Assembly (NCBI GenBank): GCA_000827205.1
Contig: KN832554.1
Coordinates: 1,796,345 to 1,860,344, forward strand
Direction of reading: 5' to 3'
Source: Plicaturopsis crispa FD-325 SS-3
Taxonomy: Eukaryota; Basidiomycota; Agaricomycetes; Amylocorticiales; Amylocorticiaceae
DNA length: 64,000 nt
The position numbers were made by a program, and so were the translations under genes. Positions 19,716 through 30,052 of the stretch are shown here, piece by piece (the stretch's first letter is position 1; every line of letters begins with the position of its first letter). The notes beneath the pieces are model-generated. The model saw nothing but the letters and a program-made list of their open reading frames with translations. It had not been told where the DNA came from and searched no databases.

Positions 19716-22700
19716 ATGAGCGGCGACGACGCTGCTGGTCTGTCTGCACAATTTTCGCCGTCTTCGTCCGCCACGACCGCCCTAGATACAGCCGTACCAA
19801 CATCAACACCAACACTCGTACAGTTAGACGTCACCGATGCAACATCGGCTGGTCCCTCAAATGAAGTCGACCCCACTGCCGTGAAGCAGCCCAACGGGCT
19901 CGCGGATCAGGACAACAAGGATGTCCAGTCACGCGAGATTCTCGGGGAGGCTCACAACGGCGCACTTGAGAACGCAGAGGCAGAGGGCGCGGAATTGGTA
20001 TCGGACGCTTCGCTAGGGTCAGTTGACTCCACGGGGAGTGGAGAGGACGGGCACGAGTGGGCACACGACGACGAGCACGAGTCGAAACGCGTCAAGGTAC
20101 GTGAAAGGTCTTAATGCTCGCAGCCCTATAAAATTTTGTCTCGAACTCCCGCGCTCGCGCAACGTTTGCCTTCCGTTGAAAAATTGCGCGTGATGCGGTC
20201 CCTCTCGACGCTTTTTGACGTGGACGAGATCGAGTGCCCACGCCCCCGCGACACATCCCAGACGCTCGCTCCACGCATTTCGCCCATTTTCGTCCCACGC
20301 GGCCACGCTACTCATGCTGATTATTCCTGAAGGTATACGAGTTGATCGGCTCACGATGGGTTGACCAAGGCACCGCCTTCTGCTTCGGCCAATTCTCAGA
20401 AGAAACGAACGAGGCACTCCTACTCGCACGCGCCGAAGCCAATTATAACAACGTCATTCTCTCCACTGCCATCCGCTCTAACGATGTGTATCAACGGCAA
20501 CAAGGTATGTGTACTCCTCGCTGGAATATCCACCAGCCAAAACTTCTTCCCGTGCGCCCGTCCTGATCCAAATTTGTAGATACGCTTATCGTGTGGACAG
20601 AACCCGATGGTGTCGATTACGCTCTCAGTTTTCAGGATCCCGAAGGCTGTTCAGAGGTTTGGAATTTCATCCTCGAGGTTCAAAGGCACATGAACGCGGC
20701 AGGTACGTCGATTCCTTCTAGCTAGTTACGATGCCGTCTAATTTCTGGCTCGCGCAGATGAGCCAGCGGCTATAGGGTCGTCCTCGCCCTTGATAGGGCC
20801 TGAGCCACTAATCACAACGGCTAGCATCATTCGCTCCGGCCATTTACCACGGCCACAGCTAGGAAATATGGCACAAATCGAAGGTGCGATCAAGTCTCTG
20901 TCCAAGACCCAGGCCGTCAAGGAACGAATATGCGAATACATCCAGCATGAGGTACGTAAGCTCAATATATGCGGTCTTGTAACACTCTACAGCATCGAAG
21001 TACCAGTCAATATTTATTCGTGTTTGTAGGAATATATCAAGTCCATGATTGAACTTATGCATACGGCCGAGGATTTGGAGAACATAGAGAGCTTGCATGC
21101 AATATGCTCCTGTATGCAGACTATCCGTAAGTTTTAGGTTGCTGCTCTCGACCATCAACTTAACGTTTGCGAACAGTGATGATGAATGACCACAGCATGT
21201 ACGAACACATCCTTGCGGACGATATCTTCTTTGGCGTAGTGGGCATCCTCGAATGTTCGTTTCTGAAATTTATGTATACCTCATCAGTGCATGACCTCCT
21301 TGGCCGACTACAGATGACCCCGAATTCCCCACGCACAAGGCCAATTACCGGGAATTTCTACAACAGACCTCGCAATTCCACCAGCCCATCGCGATCCGAG
21401 ACGAGGTCATCCAACGGAAGATCCACCACACATACAGACTACAATTTCTAAAAGATGTTGTACTTGCACGGGCTTTGGATGACTCGACATTCAACGTGCT
21501 GAACTCGTGCATATTGTTTAACCAGATCGACATCATCACGCATGTACAGAGCGATGTGTCATTCCTGCGAGAGGTAGTCGGCCTGTACGTGGATGAGGAT
21601 ATGCTGAGCGGGGGTGGCGGGCGGAAAAAGGAGAAGGAGGCAGGGGAAATAGAGGCAGAGAAGGCAATGAGGAAGTCGGACGAGATGGACGTCGACACCT
21701 CCGCGGGTACCAGTGCGAAGACGAACGGCCATGCCCGGTCGGCGTCATACGCATTCGCGCCTCCGGACGAACTTTCGGACGACGACATCAGACTCCGGCG
21801 AGAAGTCGTCCTGCTGATACAGCAGCTGTGTGTCATGGGGAAGAACGTGCAGCTACCCGCCCGAATGGCCCTGTTCCGCACTCTTGTCGACCGCGGAATT
21901 CTATTTGGAGTGCAGTGGGCGCTGGCGTTACCGGAGAAGGAGGAGTCTTCGCGACCAATGATCAGTGCAGGGGGGGAGATCCTTGGGGCGTTACTGGACC
22001 ATGACCTCAACGGAGTACGGGGGCATGTTCTAAAGCAAGTAATTGCGATCGACAAGGAGCGGGAGGCTGGGAAGCGCGGTGTGGACAAGGCGGAGACGAT
22101 ACTCGCACTACTGTGCCGCATGATGGCTAGCAGTCGAGATATGGCGGTGCAGAGCCAGATCGGGGATGCGTTAAAGGTGCTCTTAGAGATCCCTCAGGGG
22201 GAAAATGATGTGAGTGCCTTTCATGTTCAGCGTGTTTCGGCATGATGACCTTTCATCTGCAGACTCTTGCCGCAGCCAAAGTGCTTGCACGCGGCAAAGA
22301 CGACCCCGGAACGGAAAAGTTCCTTGACTATTTTTACAAGTACTGCATCGAGACCTTATTCAAGCCATTCAGTGATGTGCCCGAGTACAAGCATCTAACC
22401 GGTGAGCTGCAATCATCGACCTCTATCGCCGGCGAAACTAACACGATGGACAGAACCTACGCTCTTCCTGACACGGGAGAAAGTCAATCTCTACGTCTAC
22501 TTATGCGACATGCTGTGCAGTTTCGCGCTCCAACACTCATTTCGAAGTCATTTCTTCATCCTCTCTTCCAACATCACCCCGCGTGTCGCTTCGTTATTGA
22601 CTAGCAGAGAGAAACATCTCCGTCTCTGTGTGTTTCTATTTCCAGTATTCTCCAGGCGTAATTATTCTAACATAGTATGCAGCCGCCTTCAGGTTTTTCC

Positions 22701-23893
22701 GAATAACCCTGAAGCTCAATAACAAGAACCTCATTAATCATCTGCTGAAACACGATGTGTTCAAACCCATCCTCAAACTAACCATCCAAGAGTCGCGGCG
22801 CGATAGCCTCGTCTGCTCATCATGTCACGAGTTTTTTGAGCATATCCGGCGGGTGAGTTTCTTTCGAGTTTTTGCCTTGGCTATCGTTGCTCACGCGATT
22901 TCAGGAAAACTACAAGGAGCTCATTATGCATTGCATGTCCAAGTATGAGCCGGAGATCAAACGTTTATCCGAGATGCGACTTGCCGGACCGTATTTCACT
23001 GCTTTCATCCGACGGTGGGAGATCAATAACCAACCACCGCCGCCAGAGGGCTCCAAATCTCCCAAGTAAGCTTATTCTCACCGACCACTGACCTCGATAA
23101 ATCTGACCGATCTACGTTTAGGCCAGATATACGTGCCTTACCTCAGGCGGCGCGCATGGAGGCCGAGGCACTCGAAGACGATTACTTCAGCGCCGACGAC
23201 TATGGAGGCGACGAGGACGAAGAACCACCGTTCATACATCTGTCCTTATTCCAGGGCCCAATGTCACCGCAGCAAAAAATCGAGCGAATCCTCAAACGCA
23301 AGCGGCAGAACGGATCCGCCTCTGCTACGACGCGCGGTTTCCGACCATCAACCCCGACGCCCCCAATCTCACGAAATGCACCGTTGGGAAATCTGGTTGA
23401 CTATGATGACGAGGATGAGATTGAACTTGTTCCCTCTGTGGACGACGTTGCTTCAGCGTCTTCGTCCAAGGCATCTTCTTCACGGAGCGTCCCATCGCCG
23501 CCCCCAGGCGAAACACCAAGTAGTCCTCGTCTGCTAAACAAGGACGGTCCTCCACGACGACTCGCAAAGGTGGATGAGGATGAAGAGGACAACGCGTTGG
23601 AAGCGCTCGTGCGTGGGAAGCCGTCAGGTATCCCCCAACCAGTACGTGTGCCAGAGCTCAACATGGGCCCACTACGTCCTGCGGAAAAGCGGCGGCGTGA
23701 CGAGGATGAGGACGATGAGCTGGAGCTGCTGGCGAGCAAGGCGAAGAGGCCGGACCTTGGCACGCAGAAAGTAGCCAAGGATGCTGCGTCGAAGAAGATG
23801 AAACTCAAATTCGGTGCGACGAACCTTGGTGGGACGCCTGCTAAGCCGCCATTACCCTCGGAAACTGGTGCCAAGGATGGAGATACAGGGTAA
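19716..23893 (+). CDS. PSY2: PP4 regulatory subunit 3 (Psy2/SMEK family)
   Basis: Targeting subunit of protein phosphatase 4, nuclear, acting in DNA-damage recovery and signalling. Exon 1 (19716-20096) encodes an acidic disordered N-terminus. After an unusually long 236-nt intron comes the EVH1/PH-like domain: VYELIGSRWVDQGTAFCFGQ, NYNNVILSTAIRSNDVYQRQ and DTLIVWTEPDGVDYALSFQD. The SMK-1 helical region follows: EEYIKSMIELMHTAEDLEN, MNDHSMYEHILADDIFFGVV, YDPEFPTHKANYREFL and FNVLNSCILFNQIDIITHVQ. The C-terminal third is acidic, low complexity and Lys-rich, as in other members. There are about ten short introns and about 1,000 residues. The start Met is the first after the last upstream stop that fits a short 5' UTR; an in-frame Met at 19674 would add 14 residues. 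Confidence 0.93.
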
Positions 23894-24490
23894 TCCCTGC
23901 CATGTATGTCTGGTTTGTACGTGGCTTTCGTGTTGCTTTTTTTTGCTATGGCATGGATTTGGGTGCATCTACTACAGTATTGTCTTCATGTCATGTTGTC
24001 CGATACTCATGCACATCTGATGTAAAAGATAAAATATTTCGCCGCACTAATCCTAAGTACATGCTACCGCCAAGCTACTTGCCAATGGCTAGTGTTTTTG
24101 AGAATCCAGCAGGAGGCGTCGCGCGAGCCTCGAGGCTGACTTGACAAGGACCGGCCAATGCCACGTGGTCAGCGCGTAAGGCAGGCGGCTCCGAGCTTTT
24201 GGTCTTCAGTCACTCTTGAACTGTGACCACCACCATCTCTTTATCGACCTCGGTGGCATCGAACGACTATTCCTCGAATTTGGACATCTTAGTGCAGGAT
24301 AACCTTGTGAGAAGTGGTAGGTGCTTTGCAGCTGTTCCATCATGAGAACTATGCTGCACGACTACTCCTCTAGACATCCAGTCGGAAATTTTCGTCGAAA
24401 AGCTCGAACTTGATCGTTCTTAAGTACCTTTGTACTACACTTACGCCCGAATAAACCCTCGAGCGTCTTCCAACTCTATCTCCACACGAC
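23894..24490. promoter_or_regulatory. Intergenic region upstream of TFIIB gene
   Basis: This 597-bp gap holds the 3' UTR of PSY2 and the promoter of the TFIIB gene. Pyrimidine-rich sequence (24425-24490, ending ctccacacgac) lies before the start codon. No other gene or repeat is seen. Confidence 0.4.
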
Positions 24491-25599
24491 ATGGCCTACA
24501 ACCAACCTTTCCCGCTCGCAGCATCCCAAGAGAAGGCTAGCCAACAGCCAACTTTCGGGCCTGACTTAGCCGTACGACTCATCTGCCCCGAGTGTCGAGA
24601 CCCAAACCCAAATATTGTCGAGGAATTCGGTAGCGGAGATCTTGTGTGCGGGAATTGCGGGCTGGTTCTTGGGGACCGGATCGTTGACACGAGGAGTGAA
24701 TGGCGTGTAAGTTGTGCATGATGAAGGATAGGTTCTTCACGAAACTCACCTCATGGTAGACTTTCGCAAACGACGAAGGCGACGACCCTTCTCGTGTCGG
24801 TGCAGCGTCTGATCCTCTACTGGAGGGGATCGAGCAATTAGACACCGTCATCAGTTTCCGCGACGGAGGCTCTGGCATTGCACGCGAATTGCAGCGCGCA
24901 GCTTCACGCTCGCAGAACTCCCGCTCCGAGCGCAACCTCCTGCAAGCATTTCGTGACATATCGAACTGGTGCGACCAGTTCTCGCTTCCTAAAACGATCA
25001 GCGATATCGCGAAGCAGCTGTACAAACGCTCGGACGAGGAAAAACTCCTGCGTGGGAAGCCGCTCGACGCTGTCATAGCCGCCTGCATCTTCATTGCGTG
25101 TCGCCAGGCGCATGTCCCGCGGACGTTCCGCGAGATATGTAACCTAACGCATGTATCAAAGAAGACGCTGGGACAGTGCTACAAGGCTCTCGAGCAGGCG
25201 TTCAACCTTACGCCAGGAGCGTCCGCACATGCCTCTGCGCATGGGCCGACGTCAGGTCCGGAGAACTTGCTTGTCCGGTACTGCAACCACCTCGATCTTC
25301 CCGCCAACGTGCAGTCGATTTGCGGAGACATCATCGTGGCGGCGCGAAAATACGGCATTGCGGACGGCAGGAGCCCCGTATCGATCGCGGGAGGTGCCAT
25401 ATACTTTACTTGCCATCTTCTTGGCAAGGTGAAGTCGGCGAGAGATATCAGTGCGGTGGCGGGTGTTAGCGAGGGGACGATCAAGCTGGTATACCGGCTG
25501 TATTTCGCTGAGAAGGAGAAGTTGGTCAAAGAACAGTGGATCAAGGATGGGAAGGCGAAGTTGGACAGACTGCCCAACGACCAGACTTTGATGAAGTGA
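24491..25599 (+). CDS. SUA7: Transcription initiation factor IIB (TFIIB)
   Basis: General Pol II factor that bridges TBP at the promoter to the polymerase. Two exons, 24491-24706 and 24760-25599, about 351 residues, the usual length. The N-terminal zinc ribbon has CPEC (residue ~35) and CGNC (~56), followed by GLVLGDRIVDTRSEWR-TFAN, the B-reader/linker. Two cyclin folds follow: KTISDIAKQLYKRSDE, KPLDAVIAACIFIACRQ and VPRTFREICNLTHVSKKTLG; then ANVQSICGDIIVAARKYGI, GRSPVSIAGGAIYFTCHLL and RDISAVAGVSEGTIKLVYR. The only intron splits the B-reader after the zinc ribbon. It converges on the thioesterase gene, 248 bp away. Confidence 0.96.
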
Positions 25600-25847
25600 T
25601 TTACTGGGTACGCTATGGACATGCGGCGCGGGTTTATTGTAACGGGATGCCATGCATATAATCTTGTAATTTATTCTCTCAAACATCGTATTTTCTTTCA
25701 GTTGCGCTTGAGATCGGAGACCGGGCGAAGATAGATTGGCAATTAATGATGAAACAGTAAGTAGTAAAGCAGGAAGGTAGAGTGCGCGTATAGACGTGCA
25801 TATTATACAAAACAGAACCTGACGAGAACCGGTATTATCCATCGCCA

Positions 25848-26949
25848 TTATGTAGCCCCCTCGATGGGAAGAGCTCTCGCGAGCCATGCACGTAGGTCAT
25901 CTAGTTCTTTCTGGTTGGTCGAGTGTCCAACGCCATCGTACGACCTGAAATCCAGTCCCTGCGGCTTCCCAGTAGACGCAGCGGGTGCTTCAGGGATCCC
26001 GAGTGCAGCCTTCAGGTACGCCACGGAGTCGACGCCGAACTGGTATCGGACGAGAGGATCGACGAGGCCGTGACCCCAGAATATGGGTGTCGTACGTGCA
26101 TGTGGGCCCGCCATCTGCAAGAGAAATCGTTGTAAGGTTCACGCCGACAATTTGCCAAGAATTGGTGTATGCTCACGGCCTTGAATCGATCGCGCAGAGG
26201 AAGCCAACCGCTGAGCACCACAATGCCGCCGAGCTTGCGCTCAGAAGACAAACCTGTGAGGAGAGACATGGTGGCGCCTTGGCTAAATCCCCCCAGCACA
26301 ATATTGCCAGGCTCGATTCCACTATCCACCTCGGCAGTGATAAGCTGGTTCAGCGAATGGACGGTCTCCAGCATTCCCTTGGAATCCTCTTCACTGTCAA
26401 ACCCGAAGGAGATGATGTCAAACCTGCAAGGGCGCATTAGGGTTAGGGTTAGCAGGACGTGAGAGGCACAACCAACCATGAAGGCATCTCCATCCCCATG
26501 TTCGCAGTAACAGGTTTGGTTGGCCTGTCAGGGTATGCGTTAGGACATTAAATCTGATATAACATGTAGCAAATCGGCACCCACGAATGTGGAAGAACCC
26601 ATTTAATGTGGTGGCACTTTGGGTCGCTTTGGAACATATCTGCGACGGGCTTCCACCCAAAACCTGTATCTCCGAGGCCCTGTAGGACGAAAAAGCATAC
26701 ATCAGCACCATCAACGTCGTTATTCGGCGTTAAAGGCGGGAACAAACGAACGTGAACAAAGATGACGGTAGCCGAATGTTTGACCACCGGTTGGACGATC
26801 AGAGTCTTCAAGGGGGCGATCGCAGCCATCATATGCTCGTTGCGTGCTTTCTGCAGTGGATTGAGGGACAACAGTGAGACGGCGAGGGCGGCGCACAAGA
26901 CGAGGGAGACACAGGTCGTGGTGCTAAAGATCGATAGTATCCCGAGCAT
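25848..26949 (-). CDS. APT1: Acyl-protein thioesterase 1 family serine hydrolase
   Basis: Removes palmitate from S-acylated proteins; alpha/beta-hydrolase fold. Exons encode an N-terminal hydrophobic stretch (FSTTTCVSLVLCAALAVSLL), the core start HSATVIFVH-GLGDTGFGWKPV, CHHIKWVLPHS, PTKPVTANMGMEMPSW, FDIISFGFDSEEDSKG, the nucleophile motif GGFSQGATMSL, GGIVVLSGWLPLR, FWGHGLVDPLVRYQ (catalytic Asp region) and DGVGHSTNQ (catalytic His). The stop is at 25848-25850. Most family members begin close to a Met-Ala-x-Pro motif, so the in-frame Mets at 26832/26829 (MMAAIAPLK) would give a soluble form. The Met at 26949 would add about 40 residues with a potential membrane anchor. It is divergent from TRM10 with only 97 bp between starts. 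Confidence 0.9.
26437..26452 (+). repeat. Short telomere-like repeat inside an intron
   Basis: TTAGGGTTAGGGTTAG, two and two-thirds units of the common fungal telomere repeat, lies in an intron of the thioesterase gene. Too short to be a telomere. Confidence 0.8.
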
Positions 26950-27046
26950 AGAAAATTGCCCCCGAGAATCTATTGTCTCAGTCTGATTACGACCCTCAAA
27001 TCCTAAACAGGTCCTGCGGCGCACTTTTCTACTTGGTCTATGCACT

Positions 27047-28321
27047 ATGAACAAAACAGATGAACTCACGGCAGTGAATACAGAGGAGCCTCTACCGGCA
27101 CCCAGCAACGCTGCCTCGACTGATAGCGCAGCCAAGGGACCAGCGGACGTTCCTCCGGACGGCGTCGATGCCTCACCGACACCACTTTCTAAAAATGCAC
27201 AGAAAAAGGCAGCCAAAATGGCACGCTATGCGGAACAGAAGCTAGAGCGTCGTGCCCGCGAGAAAGCAGTCAAGAAGGAGAAGAAGCTAGAGCGTGCGCA
27301 AAAACGAGCTGCGGGAGAGCTAGACGACGACGATGAAGGCGGACGGAAGGTGAAGAGAGCAAAGTTAGGAAAAGGGACACCGTTCAACGCGCGAGTGGTC
27401 GTGGACCTTGGATTTGACGACATGATGAGTGACAAGGTACGTGTCATCTCATGTCGTTCTGTAAGGCCCGAGTCATTGACATCGTGTGTAGGAGGTGAAG
27501 TCCTTGTGTTCCCAGCTTGCGTATACATACAGCGCGAACAGACGGTCATCTAGCCCTTTTTCGAAAATACTATTCACGTCTTTGAATGGGCGGACATTGG
27601 AACGGCTAGAGAGTTTGAATGACGCTGGATATAAACGATGGACAAGCACCGAGTGGTGGGAGGAGGGATACGACGCGTTGTGGACAGGTGAAAGAGACAC
27701 GAGAAGTGCCGCAGACGGGGCAGCAAAGGACACGAGGGAATCGGACCAGGGAATGCAGGACGGCGCCAATGAAAAGAAAGACAGCGTGGTATATCTCACC
27801 GCTGACTGCGACGACGAGCTCACGGAGCTCAAGGAGGGCGAGACATATATCATCGGGGGAATATGCGACCACAATCGATACAAAGTGAGCTTCTCACCTA
27901 CAACGTATCGTATGAATCCTCGCTGAACGGTTTGAAGAACCTCTGCCTGAACAAGGCACAGACATCTGGGATACGCACGGCGCGCCTACCCATTGGTCGC
28001 TATCTCGCAACGTTAGCGACACGCAAGGTTCTGACGGTTAATCAAGTGTTTGAGATCTTGCTGCGATGGGTAGAGACGCGAGATTGGGAGAAGGCGTTGT
28101 ATTCGGTCATGCCGAAACGCAAATTCAATGAGAAGGGGAAGCGGGGGAAGGGTATCCCGGCTGGCACTGGAGCTGATGATGAGGACGACGAGAATGAGGA
28201 TGGTGACGGCGAAGAGGATGGCGGAGGTGCAGGGAACGACGACACAGAGGCAGATGCAGCGCGTGAGGAGCCTGCCGGCGTAGAAGACAGACCCGTGGCA
28301 GAACCCGTATCGCAGGGATAA
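27047..28321 (+). CDS. TRM10: tRNA (guanine-9-N1)-methyltransferase, Trm10 family
   Basis: SPOUT-class enzyme that methylates G9 of tRNAs. Three exons, about 27047-27434, 27492-27882 and an exon from about 27941 to 28321. The N-terminal 60 residues are disordered; then comes a highly basic helix (KKAAKMARYAEQKLERRARE). The catalytic domain starts FNARVVVDLGFDDMMSDK and continues EVKSLCSQLAYTYSANRRSS, LNDAGYKRWTSTEWWEEGY, VVYLTADCDDELTELKEGET, YIIGGICDHNRYK (the conserved DxNR-type catalytic/SAM segment), ARLPIGRYLATLATRKVLTV and NQVFEILLRWVETRDWEKAL. The C-terminal tail is very acidic. It converges with NDUFAF5, stops 16 bp apart. Confidence 0.94.
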
Positions 28322-28337
28322 TAAAAAGTGCTGCCTA

Positions 28338-29923
28338 CTACAAAACGTCTTTCAAGTTCGTCTTGCCTGTGCCTCTCTCCAAAGGTTTGGGCTGGTTCGG
28401 AGCAGGCTTCCAACCAATCTATTTTGAAAGCGGGCGATCAGATCAGTATTCAATGTATTCTAAGTGCAAACAATCCGTTCCGTACCATGTAGATGACCTG
28501 GAATGTCGCTGGAATAGAACCATCTTCGTTCCCATGCATCTCTACACAGACCAACGGTTGGGAAAAAAGGACGGTACAATGCTCAGTTGATCGCACCTTT
28601 GTAGATAGCCGAGGCCGCAGCTAACGTATCGCGGTGTAGAAAGTGTCGCCTGAAGCTCAGGAAATAAGAGACGTCACAGGATACGTTGTAACTGGATACA
28701 ACAACGCACCGGCCCAACACGGCATTACTTTCCCCCATGTCGCGGATATCCTCGATGAGCTCGAAGATACTTGGATACGCGACTTTGACTTCGTCGACAT
28801 CAACGGTAAGAAGTGTGAAGCCTGCGCGGCCCAATAGATTAGACATATCTCGAGTGTCTACTCGCCATATATATCAGCCAGTCTATTTGCGGGCGAAAGA
28901 GACATGGTCGAAGTTACCGGTCATAGGAGAGATGTGAGGAGAGATGCCACCTTCACGGTCCACTTCTGCGAGCTGCAACGCTGTCCTAGTGGAATATCAG
29001 AAGGTGCATTTTATGCGTATTCGAATCGCAATACCGCAGCTCGAAGAGCGTGTCGCCGCCAAACAAAGCTCCCATGAAAAGTCCGTCAGGCTGCAGAGCT
29101 TCTTTTATCTGAACCAAGACACCTGTTCCGTTAGATATTGAGATCAATGTGCAAGTGGTATCGAAACCGTGGAACTGACCAGGAAGGTCATTTACCCATT
29201 GTAGGCTCAGACAAGAGACTACAGCCTCTTGCGAATTACGCCCTACAGCTTCCAGGAGACGTTCCTCGTCGGCATGTATGCGCTGTACCTCCACTGGAGG
29301 ACAATGATTAACGGGAGACTCCGTTGGCAAATGAGGTGAGCTAACCTTCAAACTCTGAGTCGGGATCCCGATGCAACGTCTCCTCTGTAGGCACGTCAGT
29401 TTCGTGACAACGGCGGTAGAACGAACTGCATTTACCACTGGAGTCCAACAGAATCACTTTACGCGCCTTATCGGTATCCAGTAGTTTTGAGAAGTGCCCA
29501 GGACCAGAACCCAGGTCAAGAATGGTGTTAAATTTCCGTTTGATATCCTACCAGTACGTTAGTGCGCCGTAGACCGGTTGAAAGCAGTGAGGATATTACG
29601 AGCAACCTCTCCATCATCCGATCAGCTACTTCGTCCCGCACGTAGTCAACCATCCTGCTGGAGGCACCGCCATTTTGAGCAGCGGCGCGGTCCCTCTGTA
29701 AGCGCTTCGCTGCGCGGTCAAAGACCTCGTATGGCCCGACCGTGTTAGGATTCGGCGGCGGCGAGGAAGACGATAGAGCAGCAAATGAACGTGCGCCACG
29801 AATGCTACGAAAGGGAAATTGTCTGGCAAGGTTGTACGCGACCGACATATTTTTGAAAGGTGAAAGTCGGTACGAAGGAACGCGGCTGCTCGCGACTGGC
29901 GGCGTCACGCGCGTTCTGGCCAC
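28338..29923 (-). CDS. NDUFAF5: Complex I assembly factor NDUFAF5 homologue (SAM-dependent)
   Basis: Mitochondrial SAM-dependent enzyme that in animals hydroxylates an arginine of a complex I core subunit during assembly. At least seven short exons. The N-terminus is rich in Arg/Ser and lacks acids for about 50 residues ([20 protein letters not shown]), a typical mitochondrial presequence. Start at 29923, with [10 protein letters not shown] at 29848 as alternative. Then come [16 protein letters not shown], motif [92 protein letters not shown] and [19 protein letters not shown], ending [26 protein letters not shown]. The C-terminal exons (below 28560) are needed to finish the family's conserved end; a stop just after YKGAIN is intronic. 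Confidence 0.92.
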
Positions 29924-30052
29924 CCTCTTTCGGAAATTATCGTGCTCGGTCTCGCCGTTTTCCTCTTGAACAGTCTTGAACTTGTACCACTACGTTTTCT
30001 TCATTTTATCCTTCTGAACGCGTCTATCGATTCTTATTCTAGGGTAGTAGGC

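Noticed and set aside
23401-23874. 157-codon Ser-rich minus-strand frame
   Set aside because: Antisense of the acidic, Asp/Glu-rich tail of PSY2; poly-Ser is the expected mirror of GAx codons.
26437-26452. A chromosome end
   Set aside because: Less than three TTAGGG units, located inside an intron with genes on both sides.
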